NCBI GenBank assembly: GCA_034429215.1 | Contig: DAOUGI010000019.1 | Span: 85,572-149,571 of the forward strand | Reading direction: 5' to 3' | Length of the DNA stretch: 64,000 bases | Origin: JAFGOG01 sp034429215 | Lineage (GTDB): Bacteria; Chloroflexota; Anaerolineae; JAAYZQ01 | Part shown: piece after piece, positions 41,307-48,671 of the stretch | Position numbering within the stretch: position 1 is the first letter of the stretch | How the letters are laid out: every line of letters starts with the position of its first letter | Made by a program: the position numbers and the translations under genes | Notes under the pieces: model-generated | What the model was told of the DNA's origin: nothing | Databases searched by the model: none | What the model saw: the letters and a program-made list of their open reading frames with translations, nothing else

Positions 41307-42992
41307 ATGGCCGCTGCTGCTCCAAATAAGCAAGCCAAGATACTGGGCTATCTGCCCAACGATTTTCCGCCCATAGGTCAGACGATCCTGTTTGGCTTCC
41401 AACACGTCCTGACCATGTTTCCGGCCACGGTACTGTGCGCCCTCATCGTCGGCTTTCACGTCAGCACCGTGCTGACTTTCTCCGGCGTTTCCACCATCGT
41501 GGCTCTGCTACTGTCGCGCTTTGGCATTGGCAAGTTTATCCCTCTGTACTATGGCTCTAGTTTCTCCTACCTGGCCGCCCTGGTAGCCATCACCAATGCC
41601 TCGTTTGGACAGGTGGCCCCTGATGAAAAGATCCGCATTGCCCAGGCTGGCATTATCGCCACCGGCTGCATCAACGTCATCGTGGGGCTCATCGTCCGCG
41701 CCGTCGGCGGCAAGCGGGCGATCGACAAAATACTGCCGCCGATCATCACCGGTTCGGTGGCATGCATCATCGGGTTCGGCCTGGCTTATTCCGCCCTGGG
41801 CATGGCCAGCGGCACCAGCAGCGGCCTGCCCGGCGACCTAAAGTGGTGGTTGGTGTCAGTCGTCACCCTGCTGGTGACCATCGGGTTTTCGGTCTATCTC
41901 CAGGGCAAAGGGTTTATCGGCATGTTGCCCATTCTGCTGGGCGCCATCGTCGGCTACGCAGTCGCCTTTATCGTCGACCTGGCTACTGGTGTGGTCGGCG
42001 CCGCGACGGGAAGCCTGATCAACTACAGTGCGTTCAGCGGGGCCAAGTTCCTTGTGACACCCCACATCACCTTTCCCAGTTTTAGCAGCGACCTGACCTT
42101 CACCGCCATCTTTGGCATCGGCATCATGGCCATCGCCACCATCCCCGAATCCACCGCCCACCTGTACCAGATCAGCCTGTACGTCGACCACCTGGCCGAC
42201 GAGCTGGACAAGCCCCGCTATGGGTTGAGCAAGTACATCGGCTATAATCTGATCCTGGACGGCATCGGCGACATCATCCACGGCACCTTCGGCGCGACCG
42301 CGGGCACCAACTATGGCGAGAACAACTCACTGATGGTCATCACCCGCAACTACTCCGGATGGGCGTTGTTGGCCGCGGGCTTCATTGCCGTCCTGATGGG
42401 GTTCTGGGGCTGGCTGGCCGCGGCAATAAGCAGCGTGCCCACCGCCGTCAGCGGTGGCCTGGCCATCTACCTGTTCGGCGTCATCGGCATGCAGGGTATT
42501 GCCCTCATGCTCTCTGAGAAGGTCAATCTGTTCGATCCCAAGCAGTTGGCCATCGGCGCAGTGATCATGATCGTCGGCATCGGCGGAAACATCGGCTACT
42601 CAGGCGGCTTCCTGCCCATCCCGCTGTTCAAGAGCATCTTCCCCAACGGCTGGCCGGCCATCGCCACCGCCGCCGTGGCAGGCATTCTGCTCAACCTGAT
42701 CTTCCTGATCTTCAAGCCGCCCAAGACCCGCGATTCGGCTGAGGCGGATGACCTGAAACGGATCGAGGGCATCGGCCCCCGCGTGGCTGCCGCTCTGCAG
42801 AATGCGGGCATCTACAGCTTTGGCCAACTGGCGGACGCCGACGCGACCAAGCTAAAGGGGATCCTCCAGGCCGCAAACTTGAAGATGGTAGACCCCACGA
42901 GCTGGCCTGATCAAGCTCGTATGGCAGCGGTCGGCGACTGGTCGGCGCTGCAAGAGCTCCAGGACAAGCTGGACGCTGGCCGAGCAGTGTGA
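41307..42992 (+). CDS. NCS2 uracil/xanthine permease with C-terminal helix-hairpin-helix domain
   Basis: A 561-residue protein. The first 470 residues are a nucleobase:cation symporter-2 permease of about 14 helices, with the substrate region ATIPESTAHLYQIS and the GATAGTNYGENNS segment. After LIFKPPKTRDSAEA, residues about 480-545 form an extra soluble domain with the helix-hairpin-helix signature DLKRIEGIGPRVAAALQNAG, then YSFGQLADAD. I know such domains mainly from DNA-binding or scaffold proteins, so the fusion is unusual. Located after the Mo hydroxylase, it should import the heterocyclic substrate. Ribosome site AAAGGAGAT. A strong terminator follows. Confidence 0.92.
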   Translation: MAAAAPNKQAKILGYLPNDFPPIGQTILFGFQHVLTMFPATVLCALIVGFHVSTVLTFSGVSTIVALLLSRFGIGKFIPLYYGSSFSYLAALVAITNASFGQVAPDEKIRIAQAGIIATGCINVIVGLIVRAVGGKRAIDKILPPIITGSVACIIGFGLAYSALGMASGTSSGLPGDLKWWLVSVVTLLVTIGFSVYLQGKGFIGMLPILLGAIVGYAVAFIVDLATGVVGAATGSLINYSAFSGAKFLVTPHITFPSFSSDLTFTAIFGIGIMAIATIPESTAHLYQISLYVDHLADELDKPRYGLSKYIGYNLILDGIGDIIHGTFGATAGTNYGENNSLMVITRNYSGWALLAAGFIAVLMGFWGWLAAAISSVPTAVSGGLAIYLFGVIGMQGIALMLSEKVNLFDPKQLAIGAVIMIVGIGGNIGYSGGFLPIPLFKSIFPNGWPAIATAAVAGILLNLIFLIFKPPKTRDSAEADDLKRIEGIGPRVAAALQNAGIYSFGQLADADATKLKGILQAANLKMVDPTSWPDQARMAAVGDWSALQELQDKLDAGRAV

Positions 42993-43026
42993 CATCAGGG
43001 ATCTGATCTTTCTGGATCCCCTGGCT

Positions 43027-43064
43027 AGGAGGGGCGGTCAGACCGGCCGCCCCTCCTTTCATTT
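43027..43064 (+). terminator. Intrinsic terminator after the permease gene
   Basis: AGGAGGGGCGG at 43027-43037 pairs perfectly (11 bp) with CCGCCCCTCCT at 43047-43057, followed by TTTCATTT. It ends the fdrA-to-permease cluster. Confidence 0.85.
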
Positions 43065-43097
43065 GCAGGACAAGTTAACCATTGACGCGTGCCATTT

Positions 43098-43126
43098 TTC
43101 ACTCGAAATCGAAGGTGTGGTATAAT
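43098..43126 (+). promoter_or_regulatory. Extended -10 promoter for the AckA-PduL fusion gene
   Basis: TATAAT at 43121-43126 is preceded by TGTGG (TG at 43118-43119) and, 17 bp upstream, by a weak -35 TTCACT (43098-43103). The start near 43133 gives a leader of about 40 nt. Confidence 0.75.
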
Positions 43127-43171
43127 AAGTGTGGCCCCAAGGCCTAGTCCGTAGTTCGTTGGAGATGACTT

Positions 43172-45514
43172 ATGATCACGCTCGAACAATTGAAGCGATA
43201 CTCCCTTTTCGACACGATGCCCGAAGAGATCGCCGTCGAGATTGTCAGTCAATCCGCGGAGGCTCGCTATGCCCCCGGTGAGATAATCATTCCTTTTGAC
43301 CAGCCATTCACCTTCTTTGGCCTCGTCCTGGAAGGGGAAGCTTCTGCAGTCACGTCGGCCGGCCAGGCAGAAGGTGAGGAGCTGTGCGTCGAGAGAATCA
43401 AGGCCGGCGGCAACATCGGCGCCATGTCGCTGATGACCGGTCTGGCTTCACCGGTGGATATTGTTGCTACCACTTCCTGCCGGGTTCTTTTGGTACCGGC
43501 CGAGCTGTTTCGCCGCTGGATCCAGGCCGACCCGGCCGCGCTGCAGCGCTTCGCCAAGATCATCGCCAAGCGCAGCACACTGATCGAAAAGGTGCAACAG
43601 GAGCACGCCCGCAAGATGAGTGAACAAGGAAGCAACCCAGACCCTTACGGCCTGAGCCTGGCCCCTGGTCCGAGCGGACCGCAGAAGGTGCTGGTCATCA
43701 ACCTCCGCACCGGCTCGCTCAAGTACCGTTTCTTCGACACCGCCGACGAGTCGCACAACGTCGAAGGGCAGGTGGAATGGATCGACCGGCCCGGCACACT
43801 GCAAACCCACAGCGCCGGCGGAAAAGAGTTCAAGTTCGAGCTGGGCGGCAAGAAAGGCGCCGATCACAAACAGGCGCTCCAGGCGGCCTTGGACCGGCTG
43901 ACCGATCCCAAAATCGGCGTCATCCAGAAGGCCGGCGAGATCACCGCCGTTGGCCATCGGGTAGTGCACGGCAGCGACAAATACTCCAACCCGGTGGTGA
44001 TCGACGATCACGTGCTGGCTGACATCCGCCGCTTTGCGCCTCTGGCCCCACTCCATAACCCGATACAGGCCGAGGGGATCGAGTGGGCCCGTGAGCTGCT
44101 GCCCGACATCCCGCATGTGGCTGTGTTCGATACCTCCTTCCACCAGACGATGCCGGAACATGCCTACCGCTACGCTCTGCCCGAGGAGCTATATACAAAA
44201 GACGGCATCCGCCGCTATGGCTTTCATGGGCCGTCACATCAGTATGTTGGTCTGATGGCCGCCACTTATTTAAAGAAGCGTTTCTCTCGCCTCAAGATCA
44301 TCAGTTGCCACCTGGGTGAAGGAGCTTCGGCCTGCGCCATCGACCACGGCCGGTCGATCGACACCACAATGGGCTTGACCCCCCTTGAAGGACTGATGAT
44401 GGTCACCCGGTCAGGAGACATCGACCCGGCTATCGTCATCCACCTGATGCGCAAAGGCATGTCAGCCGACGAGATCGACCATTTGCTCAACCGCGAAAGC
44501 GGCTTCAAAGGGCTGTCGGGCCTGTCAGGTGACACACGCGAAATAGCAGCGGCGGCGAATGAAGGTAACGCCAAGGCCCTGCTGTCTGCCGAAGTCTTTG
44601 CCTACCGGCTGCGCAAGGCCATCGGCTCCTATTATGCCTCCCTGGGTGGGCTGGATGTGCTGATCTTTACCGGTGGCATCGGCGAAAACGCCGCCGGGGT
44701 GCGGGCACTGGCCTGCCAAGGGTTGTGGGGGTTGGGCGTCCTGGTCGACGCCGTCAAGAACAGGGCCGTCCAGGACCGGGTAGACGGTGTCGTCGATATC
44801 TCCCATCCCAACTCCAAGGTCAAGGTCCTGGTGGTGCACTCCGACGCCTCGCGGATGATCGCCCGCGAGACGATCCGCATTCTGGGCTACGATGCCATCA
44901 CCCGGCAGATGCAGGCCGGGCAGATCCCGATCCCGATCGGCGTCTCGGCCCACCATCTCCACCTGAGCCAGGCCGATGTGGAGCGACTGTTCGGCGCGGG
45001 CCACAAGCTCACGCCGCGCGCTGACCTGGCACAGCCAGAGCAATATGCCGCCGAAGAACAGGTCAAACTGATCGGCCCGCGGGGCACCATTGAGCGGATC
45101 CGCGTGCTCGGCCCGGCCCGCAGCCAGACGCAAGTAGAAATCTCGCGCACCGAGGGTTATACACTGGGCATCAATGCCCCGATCCGCATGTCAGGCGATC
45201 TGGACGGCACACCCGGCTTGATCATCGAAGGGCCGGCCGGTCAGATCGAGCTGAAAAAGGGCGTGATCTATGCCCAGCGGCACATCCACATGTCGCCCGA
45301 CGATGCCCACCGCTTTGGGGTGCAGGACGGCGACGTGGTGCGCATCCGCGCCGGAGACGAGCGAGAGCTTATCTTTGGCGACGTGACGATCCGCGTGTCG
45401 CCAAAGTACAGGCTCGAGTTCCACCTGGACACCGACGAAGCCAACGCCGCCGAGCTAAACAACGGCGACCTGGCCTACATAGAGACTATTCAGCGCCGGG
45501 GCAATCGCGGGTGA
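43172..45514 (+). CDS. ackA: Trifunctional fusion: cyclic-nucleotide-binding-like domain, acetate kinase and PduL phosphotransacylase
   Basis: A 780-residue protein. Residues 1-145 are a CNB domain (PFDQPFTFFGLVLEG through SPVDIVATTSCRVLLVPA); the phosphate-cassette Glu and Arg of cAMP receptors are replaced (GNIGAMSL, SPVDIVA), so the ligand is uncertain. Residues about 172-570 are acetate kinase with N177, R263, D320, R413 and E505 at the expected motifs (GHRVVHG, VFDTSFHQTMPEH, FHGPSH, TRSGDIDPA, GGIGEN). Residues about 586-775 are PduL-type phosphotransacetylase with metal histidines in VSAHHLHLS (594, 595, 597), QRHIHMSP (704, 706) and EFHLDTDEA (751). One chain could turn acetyl-CoA, Pi and ADP into acetate, CoA and ATP. 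Confidence 0.93.
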   Translation: MITLEQLKRYSLFDTMPEEIAVEIVSQSAEARYAPGEIIIPFDQPFTFFGLVLEGEASAVTSAGQAEGEELCVERIKAGGNIGAMSLMTGLASPVDIVATTSCRVLLVPAELFRRWIQADPAALQRFAKIIAKRSTLIEKVQQEHARKMSEQGSNPDPYGLSLAPGPSGPQKVLVINLRTGSLKYRFFDTADESHNVEGQVEWIDRPGTLQTHSAGGKEFKFELGGKKGADHKQALQAALDRLTDPKIGVIQKAGEITAVGHRVVHGSDKYSNPVVIDDHVLADIRRFAPLAPLHNPIQAEGIEWARELLPDIPHVAVFDTSFHQTMPEHAYRYALPEELYTKDGIRRYGFHGPSHQYVGLMAATYLKKRFSRLKIISCHLGEGASACAIDHGRSIDTTMGLTPLEGLMMVTRSGDIDPAIVIHLMRKGMSADEIDHLLNRESGFKGLSGLSGDTREIAAAANEGNAKALLSAEVFAYRLRKAIGSYYASLGGLDVLIFTGGIGENAAGVRALACQGLWGLGVLVDAVKNRAVQDRVDGVVDISHPNSKVKVLVVHSDASRMIARETIRILGYDAITRQMQAGQIPIPIGVSAHHLHLSQADVERLFGAGHKLTPRADLAQPEQYAAEEQVKLIGPRGTIERIRVLGPARSQTQVEISRTEGYTLGINAPIRMSGDLDGTPGLIIEGPAGQIELKKGVIYAQRHIHMSPDDAHRFGVQDGDVVRIRAGDERELIFGDVTIRVSPKYRLEFHLDTDEANAAELNNGDLAYIETIQRRGNRG

Positions 45515-46413
45515 ATATGACAGTTGAGGAAACCGGGTTTCTTGGCTCACAAGAAACCCGGTTTCTTGTTGATCTGGGCGGCGACGGCCCGATCATCCAC
45601 CTGGCCCATGCCAACGGCTTTCCGCCGGCAGCCTACGAGCCGCTGGCTGCCGCGCTCAGGCCCGATTACCACCTGATCGGCCTGCCTGCCCGTCCGCTAT
45701 GGCCTGGCAGCCGGCCGGAGAGCGCACCGACCTGGCAGCCCATGGCCGGCGACCTGATCAAAGCCCTGGACGATCTGGCCCACAGCGGCGCAATCTCGCC
45801 GCCCATCATCGGCGTTGGCCACTCACTGGGTGGGGTGCTGACGTTGTGGGCAGCCATTCGCCGGCCCGACCTGTTTCGGGCCGTCGTCCTGATCGACCCG
45901 GTGATCCTCCCCCCGAATCAGCTCCGCATACTGCGGTTGATGCGCATCGTTGGACTCCACCGCCGGCTGCCGCTTGCCCGGGCCACGCTGCGCCGCCGTC
46001 GCACCTGGCCCAGCCGCCGGGCCTGTGCCGAGCACCTGGCAACCAAGCCCTTTTTCACAAGCTGGCCGGCGGCCAGCCTGGATGCTTATGTCAGTTTTGG
46101 AACACGGGAGCAGCCTGGCGGTCAGGTCGAGCTGATCTACCCGCCCGAGTGGGAAGCGCACATCTTTGCCACCACACCGACCGACATCTGGCGCTGCGTC
46201 CCCCAGTTGTCCACGCCGGTGCTGGCCATCCGCGGCGAGCATTCCCCAACCTTCCCCGCCGGATCGCTGGCCCGGCTGGCGCGCCTGCTGCCTCAGGCCC
46301 ACACCCTCACCATCCCCGACAGCGACCACATGGTGCCGCTGGAGCGGCCGGTGGAAACCGCCGCCGCCATTCGCGATTTTGCAGGTCGCCTGACCGGCGC
46401 TAGAAGCAATTGA
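45511..46413 (+). CDS. Alpha/beta hydrolase
   Basis: A 300-residue hydrolase. The oxyanion part is HLAHANGFPP, the nucleophile elbow GVGHSLGGVLTLW, the acid is expected in AIRGEHSPT and the His in DSDHMVPLE. The start is GTG 45511, overlapping the previous stop, or ATG 45517. Residues 8-19 (ETGFLGSQETRF) are coded by a 15-bp inverted repeat, so the N terminus was built from a dispersed element. The substrate is unknown. It may be an esterase co-transcribed with the AckA-PduL fusion. Confidence 0.82.
   Translation: MNMTVEETGFLGSQETRFLVDLGGDGPIIHLAHANGFPPAAYEPLAAALRPDYHLIGLPARPLWPGSRPESAPTWQPMAGDLIKALDDLAHSGAISPPIIGVGHSLGGVLTLWAAIRRPDLFRAVVLIDPVILPPNQLRILRLMRIVGLHRRLPLARATLRRRRTWPSRRACAEHLATKPFFTSWPAASLDAYVSFGTREQPGGQVELIYPPEWEAHIFATTPTDIWRCVPQLSTPVLAIRGEHSPTFPAGSLARLARLLPQAHTLTIPDSDHMVPLERPVETAAAIRDFAGRLTGARSN
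45530..45564 (+). repeat. Inverted repeat AAACCGGGTTTCTTG in the start of a hydrolase gene
   Basis: AAACCGGGTTTCTTG (45530-45544) and its exact reverse complement (45550-45564) enclose GCTCA. The same core is a known dispersed repeat in cyanobacteria and Chloroflexota. It is read in frame as part of the hydrolase N terminus. Confidence 0.85.
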
Positions 46414-46430
46414 TAGTCAGGGAGTATCGA

Positions 46431-46471
46431 GCGCAGATAAACATCAGCGCAAATCTGCGCTCATCTGCGTC
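46431..46471 (+). repeat. Dispersed AGCGCAAATCTGCGCTCATC repeat between convergent genes
   Basis: AGCGCAGATAAACATCAGCG followed by CAAATCTGCGCTCATCTGCG. The core AGCGCA-AATC-TGCGCT is palindromic. It codes the end and stop of the homoserine dehydrogenase on the minus strand. Confidence 0.7.
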
Positions 46472-47502
46472 CCATAAAGATCCAGAACGTCGCGCAGCAT
46501 GGCGGTAGCGGTAGGCATGGGCGTCTCTTCCACGATCGCTGCCGAAATGACGCCGCACACATCGGTGTGGTACACGATCCCCATCTGCTCTGCGCCCAAC
46601 TGGGCCAACGGATGGCTGGCGTCGAGCCGGGCAGGCCCCACAGTCAGGCGATAACCCTGCCCACTCCGCTCGGCGACCGCCACCGGTTTGACCCGCTTGC
46701 CCTCGACAACCGCCTGCTGTAGGGTCTCGGCAGTCAAGCCGGTGATCCCCTCCACCGCCACATCGGCCAGCTCCGCCGGATAGTGCAGCACGCTGTTGGC
46801 CAAGATAACCAGCTTGTTGGCGGCGTCCCGGCCCTCCACATCCAGCCGGGGATCGGCCTCGGCGTGGCCGGCTGTCTGGGCGTGGGCCAGGGCTTGGTCA
46901 TAGCTCAAGCCGTGCTCGGCCATGCTGGTCAGGATATAGTTGCTGGTCAGGTTCAGTATCCCCTCCAACCGGTAGATGTCGGCCATGACCAGGTCACGCT
47001 GGCCAAGATTGACCGCCGGCAGCCCGCCGGCCACCGTCGCGTCAAAGCGGATCTGCGCGCCGTTGGCCTCGGCCAGCGCCAAAAGCCGCCGGAAGGCCAG
47101 CACCAGCGGTGCCTTGTTGGCCGTGACGACATCCATCCCGCGGGCCAGAGCAGTTTCAATGCAGGCCAGGCCGGGGTTTCCGTCCTGCAAGTTGGCGGGT
47201 GAAGCCTCCAGCAGCAGGTCAGCCCGCACCGTCTCGACCATCTCCAGCGCCGAGACGCCGGCTTGGCCCCGGCGTATGTAGGCGGCCACCCCCTGGCCGT
47301 CGAGCTTAAGCGCAACCACCCGCTGAGGATCGAGGCCGGCCGGAGAGACGGCCACACCCGACCGGTCAGACACACCGGCAAGCACAAGCCGCAGGCCCAG
47401 CCGGTCATGGAGGATGTCCCGCTTGAGGGCAATCAGTTCCAGAAAACGCCGGCCGACGTTCCCGGCGCCGATCAACAAGAAACGAACCGTCTTTACAGCC
47501 AC
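46444..47502 (-). CDS. hom: Homoserine dehydrogenase
   Basis: A 352-residue NAD(P)-dependent enzyme that reduces aspartate semialdehyde to homoserine for threonine and methionine synthesis. The nucleotide site is LLIGAGNVGRRFLE, the substrate region VVTANKAPL and ATVAGGLPAVNL, with EADPRLDVEGRDAANKL further on. There is no C-terminal ACT domain, so it lacks the usual threonine feedback domain. The start is GTG 47502 with GGAGA upstream on the minus strand. The last codons fall in a dispersed repeat. It lies 3 nt after the DUF2270 gene. Confidence 0.92.
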   Translation of the reverse strand: MAVKTVRFLLIGAGNVGRRFLELIALKRDILHDRLGLRLVLAGVSDRSGVAVSPAGLDPQRVVALKLDGQGVAAYIRRGQAGVSALEMVETVRADLLLEASPANLQDGNPGLACIETALARGMDVVTANKAPLVLAFRRLLALAEANGAQIRFDATVAGGLPAVNLGQRDLVMADIYRLEGILNLTSNYILTSMAEHGLSYDQALAHAQTAGHAEADPRLDVEGRDAANKLVILANSVLHYPAELADVAVEGITGLTAETLQQAVVEGKRVKPVAVAERSGQGYRLTVGPARLDASHPLAQLGAEQMGIVYHTDVCGVISAAIVEETPMPTATAMLRDVLDLYGTQMSADLR

Positions 47503-47505
47503 AAG

Positions 47506-48573
47506 CTACGTCTCCTCTTGCAGCGGAGCAAAGCCCACCCCAAAAACCTCCTGCGCCGGCGAGACAATGACAAAAGCTTTGGGATCTTGCTCGCTGACAA
47601 CAGCCTTGAGCTGTGGCACCTCGGTCGCAGTCAGGGCGCACATCAGCACATTGTGCGGCCGGCCGGTGTACATACCCGTGCCCGGCATGCCAGTGACGCC
47701 GCGGCGCATATCGCGCAGGATGCGGTCGGCCACCGCCTGGCTAGTCTCACTCGAGCTGGTGATGATAAAAGCCAGAAGCTGCTGCCGCCGCCGGGCGGGG
47801 CGGAACCAGGCCCGCAATCCGTCGAGCCGCTTGAGCACGGACGGCGCCTCCGCCCCCAGGCCTGGCAGGGTAAAGATGCCATAACGGGGCAGCACCTCGC
47901 CGCTGGCGCGCTGCAGGCCCACCGTCAGCAGCCCGAGCAGCAGCAGCAAGCCGTTGGATATGAGCCCGGCTGCCAGCACTACCTCGCCCGCCACCCAACC
48001 CACGCGCGCTCGAGCGATGAATTCGGCCCATGACCCGGCCGGCGTGGGGTACATCATAATGTTCAGCACCCACGCCACCGCCAGCACAAAATAGATCCAC
48101 GCATAGTTACGCCGATAACGCCGGCCCAGCGCCTCCAACATCGAGATCGGAAACTGCGGGTGGAGCAGGTTGTCGGCCAGGCTCTCGGCCCAGTCCGACG
48201 CCGGGTGGAACGGCGGGACCAACATCGTGGCGAAAAAGTCGGTCTCCATGAGCCGGACGCGGTAGCTCCACAGCTCATAGTAGCGGTAGCGGCGCGCCTC
48301 GATATACAGGAACAGGGTGACCAACACCGTGTTGAGGATGATGACGCTCTGCTCGGTTTCGCCCCGGCTAAAAGCAATGGTGCTGGCCGCGCCGGTGGTA
48401 ATCACCGCCCAGTTGGTAGTCGCATCCAGGCGCTGCCGCCACATATTGGCCCGTTGCACCTCGGCCCGGAAAAGATGGACCATGGCCGTGGTGAACTCAC
48501 TAGCCCGCAGATGATAGCCGCGATAAGTCCACACCGGCTCGGGGCCGGTTCCGGGAGTGAATTCTTCTGTCAT
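47506..48573 (-). CDS. DUF2270 membrane protein with C-terminal DUF2179-like domain
   Basis: A 355-residue protein. Residues about 15-225 match DUF2270: soluble VWTYRGYHLRASEFTTAMVH and four or so membrane helices (AVITTGAASTIAFS, VIILNTVLVTLFLYIEA, YAWIYFVLAVAWVLNIMM, GEVVLAAGLISNGLLLLLG). Residues about 260-350 look like DUF2179 (QQLLAFIITSSSETSQAVAD, MPGTGMYTGRPHNVLMCALT, DPKAFVIVSPAQEVFG), normally found at the end of YitT-type membrane proteins. The function is unknown. Ribosome site AAGGAGTGG. It runs directly into hom. Confidence 0.8.
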   Translation of the reverse strand: MTEEFTPGTGPEPVWTYRGYHLRASEFTTAMVHLFRAEVQRANMWRQRLDATTNWAVITTGAASTIAFSRGETEQSVIILNTVLVTLFLYIEARRYRYYELWSYRVRLMETDFFATMLVPPFHPASDWAESLADNLLHPQFPISMLEALGRRYRRNYAWIYFVLAVAWVLNIMMYPTPAGSWAEFIARARVGWVAGEVVLAAGLISNGLLLLLGLLTVGLQRASGEVLPRYGIFTLPGLGAEAPSVLKRLDGLRAWFRPARRRQQLLAFIITSSSETSQAVADRILRDMRRGVTGMPGTGMYTGRPHNVLMCALTATEVPQLKAVVSEQDPKAFVIVSPAQEVFGVGFAPLQEET

Positions 48574-48671
48574 TCCACTCCTTCAGTTATGTCATTCTAC
48601 TGACCGTACCTGTGCCGCATCACAGGTGCAGCCAGGCCGGAAGGCAAAGAACCCCCTCGCTCCACCTGTGG

